From Hortaea werneckii (taxonomy: Eukaryota > Ascomycota > Dothideomycetes > Mycosphaerellales > Teratosphaeriaceae), in NCBI GenBank assembly GCA_037044905.1, contig JBAOKB010000159.1, positions 806,001 to 870,000 on the forward strand: DNA of 64,000 bases, written 5' to 3'. Positions 45,325 through 57,287 of the stretch are shown one piece after another. A model generated the notes under the pieces. The model did not search any database, had not been told where the DNA came from, and worked only from the letters and a program-made list of their open reading frames with translations. The translations under genes and the position numbers were made by a program. How positions within the stretch are numbered: the stretch's first letter is position 1; every line of letters starts with the position of its first letter.

Positions 45325-46160
45325 CTATGCGCTGGATGGCACATCAATGCCGTACGCATTCTTGATGCGCTCTGCTCTCCTCTCAACGTAGCCAGGGCCG
45401 TAGATGCCTGTGAAGGATGTTAATACAAATCCAGAAGGCCTTTCCCTCTCGCTTTCTACAAGCATCTCAGGACATTGCACTCACCTCTGCCCTCACCAAG
45501 CTCCTCCAGCGTCCCCTCGATCGGCCGTCTCCGGTTCTTGCGCAAGAACTCTTTCCGCGCGACCTCGTCCACGGTCGGGTCTCTGTGGTATCCCTCCAGC
45601 TTGCCGCCGGTGTAGGAGAAGGCGCCGAGGACGACGGCGACCATGCAGCCGTAGCCCACCACGGCTGGTGCTGAGCGGACTGTATTCCTCTTGTCAGCTC
45701 GACTGAGTTCCACGGGAAGGTCCTCTCATGCAAACCTACATCTCAGTCCAAGCATAGCGCCAGACATCAGGCCACCCAGTGCCGGGTTGTATGCGTCGTC
45801 CTTCTGCCTCAAGTTCGCGGAGGCGTTCTTGGTGAACTCGTATGCACCTCCCATCGCCGCTGTCGTCCCGTCAGCCTGCGTTCTTCTTCTACTTCTTCTT
45901 CTCCTCCCCCAGCTTCTTCCCATCACTAGATCCATGTTCCCCTCTTCCTTTCTCCTACGTACCAAAGGTCGCAGTCGTCCCTCCGAAGCGCGTAAACGCC
46001 CCCATAGCGCCCACATTCTGCCTCGTCAAGGTGTTCTGGATCGTGGAAATGAATGCGCCGGCGGCGGCGGTCACGGACGTGGCCTTGATGGCGGAACCGA
46101 CGGCATCCTTAGGCTGGTAGATGGACTCGACTTGGTCCTGGTTCGGGTGTGGTCTGCCAT
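45325..46160 (-). CDS. Mitochondrial complex I accessory subunit, NDUFA11 (B14.7) type
   Basis: This is a membrane-arm subunit of NADH dehydrogenase related in fold to TIM17/22, similar to the fungal 21.3 kDa subunit. The core reads DAVGSAIKATSVTAAAGAFI, NVGAMGAFTRFGGTTATFG, AAMGGAYEFTKNASANLRQ and SAPAVVGYGCMVAVVLGAFS, four Gly/Ala-rich hydrophobic segments. The three introns are 45860-45962, 45680-45739 and 45408-45484. The last exon encodes GIYGPGYVERRAERIKNAYG. One base appears lost near 46149, a few codons after the ATG (HPNQDQVESIYQPKD follows in the shifted frame). The restored length is 199 codons. It is divergent from SYS1. Confidence 0.87.
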
Positions 46161-46440
46161 TGTGTCCTATGGCGTGTCAAGGAATGTGAATGCGGGTAGG
46201 GTCACTGGGCCTGACAAGGGACTCTGGCACTCGTTGGCCGGCAGCTGGGTCGTGGATTGAGTTCGGAGAGCGCTCGGCTAAGCTTCCTCTTTCGGCCAAG
46301 GACTGACACCTTGCACGCGCGACTACTGTAGGCATATACATACAAAGGAGTTCCCCTTTCGTTGCTACTGCCGACTTTGCTATGAGCGTGGCAATAGCTT
46401 GTTGACGGTAGCTATCAACTATCAACAAATATCATAAGTC
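46161..46440. promoter_or_regulatory. Divergent promoter of the complex I subunit and SYS1
   Basis: The starts are 280 bases apart. No specific binding site was recognised. Confidence 0.45.
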
Positions 46441-47132
46441 ATGCCACGCCGAAGAAGACCACCCCGGCCTGGAGCACTCGCCAACCTTGCTCCCCTCCGT
46501 ATCCTTACCCAGATCGCCGTGCTGCAGACTTGCTACTATGCCATCGCCCTTGTGCTGATAGTCTTCACAGCATTCGTCGCCGGTCAGCACCCTAATCCCG
46601 GATTACTACTGGACTGGCGAAATGTCAGGAGCGACGTCACGACCGGCTGGACGCTGGCCTTGTGTTGGGGGTTGGATGGATTGATGATGTGAGTTGCATT
46701 TGACAAGCACCAAAGTGCTGTAATGTTTTGATCGAATAGCATACCCTGACAACAATGAGCAGGGTCATACCCATCCTCCTCTTGATAGCGCGCAGCAAAC
46801 TCGTCCTCGACTTCGCCCTGACCATCCACACGCTTCATCTGATCGTGACGTCGCTTTACACCCACGCCATTCCAAACACGCTCTACTGGTGGTTTATCCA
46901 AGCGTGCTCTGCTGCAATCATGACTGGTCTAGGTGTTTGGGCGTGCCAATGGAGAGAACTCAGGCCTATGGCCTTTGGTGGGAAGGGGAAGCAGCGGGCT
47001 GAGAATGGGCACTCATCGGGAGCGAGCATGGAAGAAGGGGAAGGCCATGCCATGCTCGGCGGACGAGGACGAGAAGAGGATGGCAACGACAGCTATGAAA
47101 TGGTCGGGATGGGCTCGAGAGAGAACGGTTGA
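46441..47132 (+). CDS. SYS1: SYS1, Golgi integral membrane protein
   Basis: Sys1 recruits the GTPase Arl3 to the Golgi. Four membrane segments are seen: LQTCYYAIALVLIVFTAFVA, WTLALCWGLDGLMM, VIPILLLIARSKLVLDFALT with HTLHLIVTSLYT, and WWFIQACSAAIMTGLGVWAC. The basic N-terminus (MPRRRRPPRPGAL) fits cytosolic exposure. An intron at 46689-46762 lies inside the codon for Met within the second segment. The C-terminal tail is charged. The spliced length is 206 codons with no break. Confidence 0.88.
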
Positions 47133-47301
47133 AAGGATCCAAGAGCCAGGCTTTGCGCATGATAGATGGCATTCCAAGCTCAGAAGCCCCGCTCGACCTC
47201 CCTAATCTATGATCTCTCCTTGTCCAGAGATAAACACGCCTAGAATCAGACGGGAAGTAATTCGGACGAACTCAGTGTCGGAACACGACTTCGCAGGCGA
47301 A

Positions 47302-47898
47302 TCAGGAGCATCTGTACGCCTCGACCTCCCTCCACGGTCTCACGGCAACAACCTCTCCGAGGCGAACCATCCCATCCCTCTTCGACAACAAGATAAGCTC
47401 GCTCAGATCCCCGGCCTTGCCCTCCTCCGTCCGATTATACGCCGGATAAATCTCGCAGACCACCAGCTCTAAAGCCTCTGGACTGGCCTGCGCGGGCGTC
47501 GATCGAATCATGGTCGTGATCCGAGCCGTAAGGGGATGTAGAGGCAGATCTGGATCATCTCCTTATGAGGTGGAATCAGCATGCTTGCTGTCTTCTGAGC
47601 AAGGAGGAGCCTACCCACGGGTGTATATCTTCCGACCAAGCGGCAGCCATAGATGGTCTACGCCGTCGCTCTCGGCCGATGTCAAGAGAAGGCCGACAGT
47701 GTTGGGTGCTGCATCCAGGTATCCTGATGGCGTGTGCGGCGTAAATTGAAGTGTTTCGTCTTGGACGAGGAAATGCTGGTTTTCGTTTCCTGCATGTGTT
47801 TGCGAGTTTGGCGGTTGTGGAGGTATCGAGAATCTAGTAATAGCCGCTCTAGAAGCGAGGATGCTGCTCGAGAGCAAGACCAGGCACTGCAAAAGCAT
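47302..47898 (-). CDS. Small putative secreted protein, unknown function
   Basis: It starts MLLQCLVLLSSSILASRAAI, a good signal peptide with likely cleavage after Ala-Ser-Arg-Ala or nearby. The mature part has DGVDHLWLPLGRKIYTH and, after an intron (47550-47618, donor GTGGGT, CTGAT branch), TPAQASPEALELVVCEIYPA. The splice gives 176 codons without a break, which supports it; a donor five bases away gives a stop at once. The few cysteines do not form an effector-like pattern. An upstream Met at 47937 is possible. No homologue is recognised. Confidence 0.55.
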
Positions 47899-48346
47899 AC
47901 TTAAACGCCACTCGCACCGTGTACAGTGTATAACCAAGAACTTTTGCGAATATTCTGATTTCGAGTGATATCCTGATCCCGTTAGCAGATCTCGCGCAGC
48001 ATGCCGTTAATTTATTTGTGCCGTCCGCGTAGGGGTGTAGGTTAAAGCAGATGCCGATTCCTTCACGCGAGGAATGCGCCTGGCTTGCTCATCATTGGAA
48101 CGACTGGAGCAGCAGCATTCGGCCCATGAATGAAATGGCATCTACACTGTCATGGCAACAATGTCCCCGTGAAATCACTGATCTAGGCAAGGGAAAGGGC
48201 CTCTCAAATCTTAAGTTGTCTACGATCATAAGGTACTACTAATGTATACATGAGGTGCTCAAAAAAACCATATAAAATACATATATGACCGAAGCAGAGA
48301 GAAGAAGCATATCTAACACTTTTCCATCGGCATATACGCTTGGTTC
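47899..48346. other. Intergenic
   Basis: About 450 bases between the secreted-protein gene start and the AsnRS stop. No gene seen. Confidence 0.45.
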
Positions 48347-49958
48347 TCAGCACTCGCAGCGCCCATACCATCTCGGGAACGCCACCACGTCCCTGACATT
48401 GCTCACGCCGCTCAGATAGCACAGCAGACGATCAAAACCCAGCCCAAACCCACCATGCGGGACGCTGCCGTACCGCCGTAGATCCTGGTACCATTCTAGA
48501 TTGCTTCCCGCCACGCCTTTCTCCTTCATCGTCTGGATGAGCGCTCCGGAGCGGTGTTCACGAAGTGAGCCACCCACTAATTCGCAGAGGTCGGGCACGA
48601 GGAGATCGAAGCAGGATACCGTGTCCTCCTGCTTCTCGCCTTGGTTGCTGGTGGATGGCGACATGTAGAAAGGTTTCTGCGCGGCGGGGTAGTCGGTGAC
48701 GAAGACTGGGCGTCTGCCTTCGCAGATGGTGGCGGCGAGGTAGCGTTCGTGCTCGGCTTGTAGGCCGTCGGAGTAGGTGGGTGAGAAGACGAATTTGGCT
48801 TTACCTTCCTGTGAGGCGCGCTGGAGATGGTTGATGGCGTCGGCGTAGGTGATGCGAGGCCAGTCGCCAGTGCGCATCCCGTCCCAGCGTTGACGGAGAA
48901 CCGTTGATGCCACGTCCTCGCCGGTCTCATCTCCTTGGGCTGTCGATGAAGCCTCTCGCGCTTGGAGGATTTCGGTGCCGACTTGGCTTTCCCACAACGT
49001 CTGGGAAACGGCCACAAGCATTCTTTCGACGAGGCTCATGACGTCTTCCAGGCTTTCGGTGAAGCAGAGTTCTGCTTCTAGCATGTAGAACTCGCTCAGA
49101 TGTCGTGGAGTATCGCTCTTCTCGGCCCGGAAGGTGGGTGAAAGCGTCCAGACCTTGTCCACAGCTTGGGAAAGGGCCTCTAGATGAAGCTGCGACGACA
49201 CAGTCAAGTACTTGGGCGTGCGGAAGAAGTGGCCCGCCGGGGTACCATCTTTCGTAGCTTCCACCTGAGGCGACTCCTTTGATTCGCTTGAAGCTACAGT
49301 GAATACCTCGCCAGCCCCTTCACAGTCTGAGGAGGTGATGATAGGCGTATGACATTGGATGTAGCCTTCCTGGTGGAAGAAATTGGTCAACGAAGCAATG
49401 ACCTCGGAACGTAGGCGAAGCAGCAGGGCATTTCCTGGTATTCGAGGCCGAAGGTGTGGAATTGTTCTCAAATAGTCTGGCGTCTGATACTTTGGTTGCA
49501 AGGGGTTACGCTCGGCATCATTCTCTCCAAGTGGCGTTGCTTGCAGGACCTGCAGCTCGTGGCTTTGCTTGCTGCCTTGCGAAGCTTGCCATGATCCACT
49601 GAGCTTGACTGCGGCTCCTGTTGATAGCCTGATATGTAGATTAGTCCACGCTGGCCCAGTTACGGTACAGGTTCTCATGCTAAGCCTACTTTGCTGCGTC
49701 TTCGGGCTTCAGTACTGCTTGAACGGATTCGACAGTCGATCCGTCACCGACTGCAGCGAAGCCGATCTTCTTCTGCTTCCTTACAGACCGCACCCACCCG
49801 AAGACATCTACATCCTTTGCCTCGGCGTTGTGTCGCAGTAGCTGCGAGACATTCACGCGCTTGAGATGGGCACGTGAGGTGCTAAAGTGGCGCTCACCGA
49901 TCCGCAAGAGCTGCTGGGCGCGACAACTACCGCATACCCATCCTCGCATCTCCCTCAC
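48347..49958 (-). CDS. SLM5: Mitochondrial asparaginyl-tRNA synthetase
   Basis: It charges mitochondrial tRNA-Asn. The N-terminus MREMRGWVCGSCRAQQLLR with HFSTSRAHLKR fits a targeting signal. The OB-fold region has VDVFGWVRSVRKQKKIGFAA. Class II motifs follow: motif 1 near LRLRSEVIASLTNFF, motif 2 in VWTLSPTFRAEKSDTPRHL with EFYMLEAE, and motif 3 in GGFGLGFDRLLCYL. FVTDYPAAQKPFYM is characteristic of AsnRS. One intron (49629-49689, GTAGGC donor) is seen. The spliced length is exactly 517 codons with no break. It is divergent from the AAA ATPase gene. Confidence 0.92.
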
Positions 49959-50253
49959 GCGACAGCGACAGCGACGACGCCTTGCCGATGCTGCTCCCTC
50001 TCAAAGTGCGTTTATGGTTCGTTGCTGGGGTGGCTTGTAAGTGAAGTTTAGCAGGGAGGGGAGCCGTTCATTGGTCGGAAGACGCTGCTCCTCCGACGTC
50101 ACATCCATCGATTCGGCCTGGCTCGAGCGTGGGGCTCAGCGCACTTTGGGTCTGCTCTCTAAGAATAACATACCCCATTGACAACCGCAATACCACTGCA
50201 TGCCGCTCCATCTGTGAGCACAGGGGGACGCTGAGACCGTTACCACCGCGACA
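49959..50253. promoter_or_regulatory. Divergent promoter of AsnRS and the AAA ATPase
   Basis: The starts are about 295 bases apart. No known site was recognised. Confidence 0.4.
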
Positions 50254-52946
50254 ATGTTGCGCAAGAGTCCGATCACGTCGATGCAGAAGACGTACGACGA
50301 GTGCTATCTGATCTGTTCCACGGCCATATACTTTGAAGGGCAGAACAACGAAGCCGAAGCGTTGCGGGCCTGGCGCAATGCGCTGGACCAGATCTATTAC
50401 CACAATGCCTACAAGATCCCATCCGGATATTCGCCACGCACCGAGACCGAGAAGGCGTTGCAGGACTCCTTGAGGGCCATGGAACTCCAGTGTAAGGAGC
50501 GAGTCGATCTGCTGGAGGCGTTGCGAAAGAGCAGGGTGGATTCGGAGGAAGCCGCTAAAAGCAACAGCGACTCGAACAAGAGCAAAGAATCACTGCTCTC
50601 GCGCAAGAAGCCCGCTCAGAATGGCACGAGCAGCAGCAGCAGCAACATTAACAGCAGCAGCAACAAGGACAGCAACCAGGGCAGCAGCAATGGTGCAACC
50701 TGGCTAGGCAAGGACACAATTCCCCAGGCTAGCTATGCGGACCTGCCGCGGCCAGCCCCGGTTCTTGAGCGGCGTCCGGCCCAGTCTAGCAAACCCAACA
50801 AGCCTAAGAGACCTTTCTTGAGCAAGAAGAGTTCGGACAATGCTACAAGAAAGGTGTCAGACGCAGAATCTCCGCGGACTATGAGTCTACAGTCTGGTGC
50901 CACCCCAAAGATAACCCCAGCTGTTGACTCTCCACGCGCGAGAACGCCCAGTCCGGACAAAAAGGCTAGCGGAATGCTGAAGACACTGAGGCCCGGCAAA
51001 AGGAGCGAGGTAGCTCGAGTAAGATGGCGACGACGCTCAGAGGGAAGACGCCGCCAGCTGCAGCAAAAGCAGCTACGCAAGTTTGGAGCGGACAGCCACG
51101 CCCGGGTGCTGGCCAGTCCGGCCCTGCATCGCCATCATCGACTGCAACAACATGGGATCCGTACACGCGGCAGCTCGTGGAACGGCCGCGACGTTCCTCT
51201 CCAGCGCCCGAGAGACGAGCTTCCGACAACCCCGCCTTGAGGCCGCCGAGCCCTTCAGATTATGCCACAACGAGAAGCAATAGCGATGTGGAAAGTGTCA
51301 CGAGAAATGCGCGGCGATACCCACCTCCGTATCCTGATTATCCTGTAATGAATCCATACGCTGCCAAGGCCTTCTCCATAGCGACGAATCAGTCGAGACT
51401 GCAAAGCCAGCGCAACGGTCTCCACCCCCGCCGCCACCGCCACCTCATCGACAGAACACTCCGAGCCAGGTCCCTACAGAAAAACCGAAGCAGGCGGCCC
51501 AGGACACTCCAAAGCTCGGGGCTACGTCACTTTCCTACATGAAAGAATATCCGAATCATCCGGCGAAGCCAAAACCACCAACCGTCCCTCCAAAGCCGAA
51601 ATCAGAGAAGCTGTCAGACCCAGAAAGTGCAGCGCGTCTAGCGCCACCGCGAACGAAAAAAGCTCAATCAAATCCCGCCATACCTCGCAAAGCTATTGGC
51701 AATACTCGAGCAGTTGGGCAGGTCAGTGCGACAGCCCAGCGCCAAAAGCTTGACAATCTGCAGGCCCAGCTCAATCAACGGGCACCACCGGCTACGCGGC
51801 CTGACTACACATCTAGCAGCCCAGAGCCTCTTAAAAAGCGACCATCAAAGCGCAAACCTGCAGCAGAGGCGTCATCTTCAAAAGCGCGTGGGACTGCCGA
51901 GAGAGCCATTACCCCGCCCAGCACGGACGACTCGCCTGACGAAGGCGCACCGACTACGTCGACAGAGCAACAAGAATGGGACAAGCGTGTGCAGGAAATC
52001 ATGAAGAACTTGCCCAAAGGCGTCGATGAGGCTGCTGCAAAGCAGATCTTCAACGAAATTGTTATACAGGGCGACGAAGTGCATTGGGACGATGTCGCTG
52101 GGCTGGGCATTGCGAAATCTGCTCTGAAAGAAACAGTCGTGTATCCGTTCCTAAGACCAGACCTCTTCATGGGTCTTCGAGAGCCGGCAAGAGGTATGCT
52201 GCTATTTGGACCGCCGGGAACGGGTAAGACGATGTTGGCGCGCGCCGTGGCAACGGAATCGAAGAGTGTGTTCTTTTCAATCTCTGCCTCGTCCTTGACT
52301 TCGAAGTTCTTGGGTGAGAGTGAGAAACTTGTTCGAGCACTATTTGCGATTTCGAAGGAGCTGGCGCCTTCGATCATCTTCGTGGATGAGATTGATTCCT
52401 TGCTTGGTGCAAGAGGAGGTGGCAGTGAGCACGAAGCTACGAGACGTATCAAGACGGAATTCTTGATCCAGTGGTCCGATCTACAAAAGGCCGCAGCAGG
52501 GAGAGAGGATAAGGAGAAAGGGAGATGCTAGCCGCGTGCTAGTATTGGCGGCCACTAATTTGCCGTGGGCTATCGATGAAGCAGCTCGCCGACGCTTTGT
52601 CAGACGCCAATACATTCCGCTACCGGAGGACTTTGTGCGCGACGAGCAACTACGCACGCTCCTAGCCGCCCAAAAGCATAATCTGAACGACCAAGACCTG
52701 CAAAAGCTCGTTAGCCTCACCGATGGCTTCTCCGGCTCAGACATTACTGCATTAGCCAAGGACGCTGCCATGGGCCCACTAAGATCACTAGGAGAGAAAT
52801 TGTTAAACATGAGCCCCGACGAAATCCGACCCATTCAGGTTTCCGACTTCGAAGCTAGTCTGGTGAACATCAGGCCTAGCGTCAGCAAGCAAGGATTGAA
52901 GGAATTTGAAGATTGGGCTAAGGAGTTCGGTGAGCGGGGAGGATAG
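50254..52946 (+). CDS. MIT-domain AAA ATPase (Sap1/Yta6, spastin-like)
   Basis: The N-terminus (TYDECYLICSTAIYFEG, EALRAWRNALDQIYYHN) is a helical MIT-like hairpin. A long Ser/Pro-rich linker follows. The AAA core has GPPGTGKTMLARAVATES (Walker A) and SIIFVDEIDSLLGARGGGS (Walker B), then VLVLAATNLPWAIDEAARRR with sensor and arginine fingers, and the C-terminal helix common to this subfamily. The closest yeast proteins are Sap1 and Yta6; animal relatives are spastin and fidgetin, so membrane or microtubule remodelling is possible. Three frame breaks are seen, near 51015 and 51412 (one lost each, in the linker) and near 52525 (one extra or two lost), between Walker B and the sensor. With these the gene is 898 codons, intronless. 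Confidence 0.87.
50628..50690 (+). repeat. AGC-rich tract coding for Ser/Asn
   Basis: Imperfect AGC/AAC units give a Ser/Asn run in the disordered linker of the AAA ATPase. Confidence 0.75.
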
Positions 52947-53372
52947 GAGACTGTGTGCTTATGGATGAATGCATTGTTAGGAGGATGCAATGACTTGTAT
53001 GTTTATGAATTGTATGATGATTATTTCTCGCAGAAATTACCCCTTGGCGTCCCCGCTGCAAGCCCATTGTGCTAAGTGCGTAAGGTTACACTTTTGCGTT
53101 TCACTTCTTTGCAAACCGGACTTGCGCTTTAACCTTGCTTGTGATTTCCGGTCACTCGGACTCAGGACCCGTTGTTACGGTGGCGTTACGACACCTTGGC
53201 ACAAGAAACTGCAAGCATTCCAGTCTAGTCAGCCAAGGCTTCACCGCGGACTTGGCGTCCCGGGTCAGGAACATTTACATACCACCTTGCCGTGATGTCG
53301 GATTCCTTGTCAAGATTTTTATACCTCTGGTTTACAACCTGAATCAACAATCATGGTGTTCACCCGCGCGTC
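52947..53372. other. Intergenic upstream of the GH47 gene
   Basis: About 430 bases, no gene supported. Confidence 0.45.
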
Positions 53373-55145
53373 ATGCGTTGGTCTTCACGGCGACTGAACG
53401 CTTTCCTTTCCTCAACTCTCATCTGTATCTTCCTTTTCGTGTACTTACAAGCTTCCTCTAACGGCCTCTCCACGCAGTCATGGCGGGACAGCCGGTCAGA
53501 AGGATAAAATCTGCAATTGTGCAGTACCAGAGAGCAGTATCCTGAGGCGTCTCCCAGACCGGTCCCGTCCCCGGAGAAATGGCGACTCCCCCGGATCCAG
53601 CACGATTTTGGCTTCTGGTCGGGGAGAGCACAGTTGGAACGACGAGATAAAGTCAAGGCAGCCTTTCTGAGGTGCTGGAATGCTTATCGCGAGCATGCCT
53701 GGATGGCGGATGAGCTTATGCCGATCTCAGGGCAGAGCAAAGCGCATTTTGGTGGGTGGGCGGCGACACTGGTTGATTCTCTCGACACATTATGGATCAT
53801 GGATTTGAAGGCCGAGTTTTACGAAGCTGTTACTGCAGTGATGGATATCGATTTCCGCTCTCCCGGAACCGCAGGGACTATAAGTGTTTTTGAGACGACC
53901 ATCAGATACCTAGGAGGCCTTCTAGCCGCTTACGATCTCAGCGCAGACGAAAGGCTGCTGGAGAAGGCGGTTGAGCTTGGTGACACGCTTTACGGTGCTT
54001 TCGACACGCCGAATCGGATGCCGGTCACTCATTTCAGCGTCTATGCTGCGAGGGACGGGATGAGACAGCAGGCGGACATGAGCGCCGTGGTGGCGGAAAT
54101 CGGTTCACTTTCGCTGGAATTCACGCGGTTGTCGCAGCTTACGGGCGAGTGCAAGTATTACTCCGCCATCGCGCGCGTAATGGAGGAATTCCAGCAGCAG
54201 CAGAATCTCAGCAATCTGCCGGGCATGTGGCCGGTTTCAGTCAATGCTTTCCACAAGGACTTCCACACCGGCACGAGCTTCCCGTTGGGAGCGATGGCTG
54301 ATTCGCTATATGAGTATCTCCCCAAGATGCATGCGCTCCTGGGTGGGTCGCAGGTGTATGAGGACATGTATGCGTATGCTGTGGATACTATCATCCAGCA
54401 TGCGATCTTCAGACCGATGCTGCCAGATGGTTCGACCGTCTTGATGGCTGGCAAACTGGAGGTCACGGGGCTGCCTGGCTCGATCGCGACTCTCAAACCG
54501 GATGTAGAGCATCTCGGTTGCTTCGCCGGCGGCATGTTGGCTCTTGGAGGCCGGCTGCTGGGAAACATTACTCATATCCAGATTGGTCAAGGGCTTGCTG
54601 TTGGATGCTACTGGGCCTACGCGGCGACTCCCCTCGGCGTTATGCCAGAAGACTTCAGTGTCGTTCCATGTTCCGACTGGACCACTTGTGACTGGGATGA
54701 AGCGCTTTATCAGGAGCACATCTCACAGCGTATGGGATTCCAGCCTGAACAAGTGGTCAATAGCGCTGCTGACGACCTGCCTGTGGGTTTCACTGCCATT
54801 ACAAACAAGCATTACATCCTCCGTCCCGAAGCCATCGAAAGCCTCTTCATTCTGTACCGCATCACAGGAGACGAGAGCTTACGGGATCTGGCATGGAACA
54901 TGTTCGAAAGCATCCAAAACGCCACACAAACTGAGCTCGCCAACGCTGCCCTCTCCGACGTCACAGATCCCGCCGCGCCCAAGATGGACGAGATGGAGAG
55001 TTTCTGGCTGGCGGAGACGCTCAAGTACTTCTACTTGATCTTCAGCGAGTCGAGCCTTATCAGCTTGGACGAGTATGTGCTGAATACGGAAGCCCATCCG
55101 TTCCGGCGCGCAAAAGGTAGCTTTCTGCATTGGGCACTGCGATAG
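53373..55145 (+). CDS. GH47 alpha-1,2-mannosidase, membrane anchored
   Basis: Class I mannosidases trim Man9 N-glycans in the ER/Golgi. The ATG at 53373 begins MRWSSRRLNAFLSSTLI and a hydrophobic run, giving a type II signal anchor. The GH47 core holds LPRIQHDFG, KVKAAFLRCWNAYREHAW, FGGWAATLVDSLDTLWIM, the HLGCFAGGML region, and YILRPEAIESLFILYRITGD with the catalytic acid. The C-terminus ends AHPFRRAKGSFLHW. Between anchor and domain there is an in-frame TAA (53505-53507); both sides share one frame. A 48-nt GT..AG stretch (53477-53524) would remove it and keep frame, but its donor and branch are poor. The stop is therefore a short intron, a nonsense change or an error. The gene ends 10 bases from the PRISE stop. 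Confidence 0.85.
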
Positions 55146-55155
55146 GTCGACATAG

Positions 55156-56496
55156 CTATGGGATGATCCTTGCCCTCCGCATGTCATCAAATGCCATCTT
55201 GTATCCTTCAGCATGAGGGCGCTCCTCAGTGAAGCCAATCGATCGACTGGCACTGGCATCATAGTCCCTTCGGAACGGGATGCTGGTAATGGCTTGCATG
55301 AAGTCCATACTCGTAGCCTCAAGCGCTCCATTCCTGATAGCATGTTTCGCCACAAACCCCGACCAATCTTTCTGATGCTCTTCCATCCACTTGGCGGCGT
55401 TGAAGGGCTCCCCGGAAGATTCTGGAGGAATCCCTTTCAGACCAAAGTATACACAGATTTCAGGCCAGACTTGCTGTTCGATCAATACAAATTAGCCGCT
55501 GCTAGTCTGGTACCATAGCTTCATCATATAGCTTACCTCCCAAGTCGTGGCAGGTCCGTCGACGACATTGAAAGCCCGCTCCGCAGTCTGCGTAGGATGC
55601 AAACTGGCATAAATATGAAACCTAGCCAGGATATCCTGGCTAGTATCCGTATGCAGCGCTCGCCACGCTTCGCTGCTGCCGGGGAAGCGTACTTCGCTCC
55701 CTTCGCCTTCAATGTCTCTCCACAAGCTCAGGAATAGCCCGAGGGCCTGGGCAATGTTCATAGCGTTGTTCTAGGGCACGAACCCTACGATGGCATCGGG
55801 TCGGATCTCGCAGAACGTCCAGGGTTTGTTCTCTGAGGCGCGTTTGAGGATGTCGTATTGCTCGTAGTAGAAGATGTTCTCCCTGTATGGCTCGGGGATG
55901 CGTGGTAGTGATTCCGAGAGTGGTGGGTCATAGGGTACTTTGTCGTGGAACTCGACACCGTAAGCCTTTTAAGGAGACCGTCAGTACTTGGTTGAAAGCT
56001 ACAGGAAAGAGTGCCCTTGCACAGCGTACCTTGCCACCCGTCTGCAGTGTAAAGAATCGCATGTTGGGACATACTATCTCACATGTCCCTACCGCGTTCG
56101 TCAAGATTTCGCTGTTAATCCTCTTCAGCTCCGGATAGTCACTCCCATGTCCCGCGTATGCAGTGTAGTACACATGCGTGGTATATTCGATTCCCGGGAT
56201 ATGCTGCATATGGAACAAGGTCTTGTCGCGGTTTGTGAGATCTAGATCACTGTATAGCTCAATGCGCTGGTCCTCAGGCAGTTGAGCAACATCACTGGCC
56301 AGTGGTCGGTTCGTGAGCCCGATTATACGCCCAAAGGTCCGCGGTGTAGGATATTCGAGCAGCTGTTTGAGGAGGGGATATCCTGACTATTGCATAACTG
56401 TCAGCTCGAGCAGAATTGACTCTGGAAGCTGATACTTACCACGCCAGAAGCACCGAATACGACGGCCTGAAGGCCCTCCTGCTGCTCTTCAGCCAT
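55156..56496 (-). CDS. PRISE-family reductase with an in-frame stop codon
   Basis: PRISE-like proteins are NADPH-dependent Rossmann-fold reductases of enones and iridoid-type substrates. The nucleotide-binding start is AVVFGASGVSGYPLLKQLL. A later block, HVYYTAYAGHGSDYPELKRI, contains the YxxY-type region, and the NIFYYEQYDILKR and WTFCEIRPDAIVGF blocks match the family. Three introns (56387-56439, 55966-56029, 55474-55536) all preserve frame, giving 387 codons with one TAG at 55771-55773, just after IVGFVP and before NNAMNIAQALG. Relatives have a sense codon there. A single C to T change from CAG would create it. No indel is seen. Substrate unknown. Confidence 0.82.
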
Positions 56497-57287
56497 CTCC
56501 TGCTATCACAAAGTCACGGGACAACAGTATAAGTCGTGGAATGGTTAGGTGCGGGAAAGGAGAATGACGGAATACTTGTAAGAGTACCTAGGCAATTAAG
56601 ATATATACCTACTGGCAACATTGTCGTACCGGACTGAAGGAGCGCTTCCTATTCCTACCTGAGTAATATGCTGTCATAGCATGCAGTCCTACTGTAGCCG
56701 TTCTTCCCGTATCTGAGCAGTTGGTTGGAGCTCTGTGGAGAGGCTGTGTACCTACGTAAGTGGGGCAAGGGTCTGGAGATCTGCAGTGGAGAGAGGACGG
56801 ACAGCTTCCCGGATGGACCGTCGAGCCGAGGGGTAGGTATTGCGCGCATTTTTGAGACAGAGGAGCGGTCGTTACATGGTCCGAGAAAAGGCTGTGTCAC
56901 AGTCCATTTAACTTAGGTTTGGTGGCCGTATGGATTATGGATCAGAGCCGCGGATCGCTTCAGAGGCCCAGTTGCTGAAGCTAGCTCGAGGGTGATTATT
57001 GCACGCTTTAAAGCTCAGCCTGCGATCGTGACAATTCATTAACTAGATAGTGGTCGTGTGTACTGAGCCCATGGGACTGATGAGCGATGTTGGGTATCAT
57101 GAAAGGGGTCTTGAGGCCCCTGTAGACGCTGAAAGGCATGAAGAACACAAAGTGAACGCCTAGGAACCAGATCCAGCATCTCGAGGTTTCATCTCCGGCC
57201 CTATCGCATTCGCAAAATGCCCTTCTTCTCCTGGACCCTCGGGGAACTTTGCCGCCAGTTGACGCTGCCAGTCCTGCTCTTCATCCC
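56497..57287. other. Intergenic
   Basis: About 790 bases upstream of the PRISE start and downstream of the rhodopsin-like gene. No gene seen. Confidence 0.45.
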
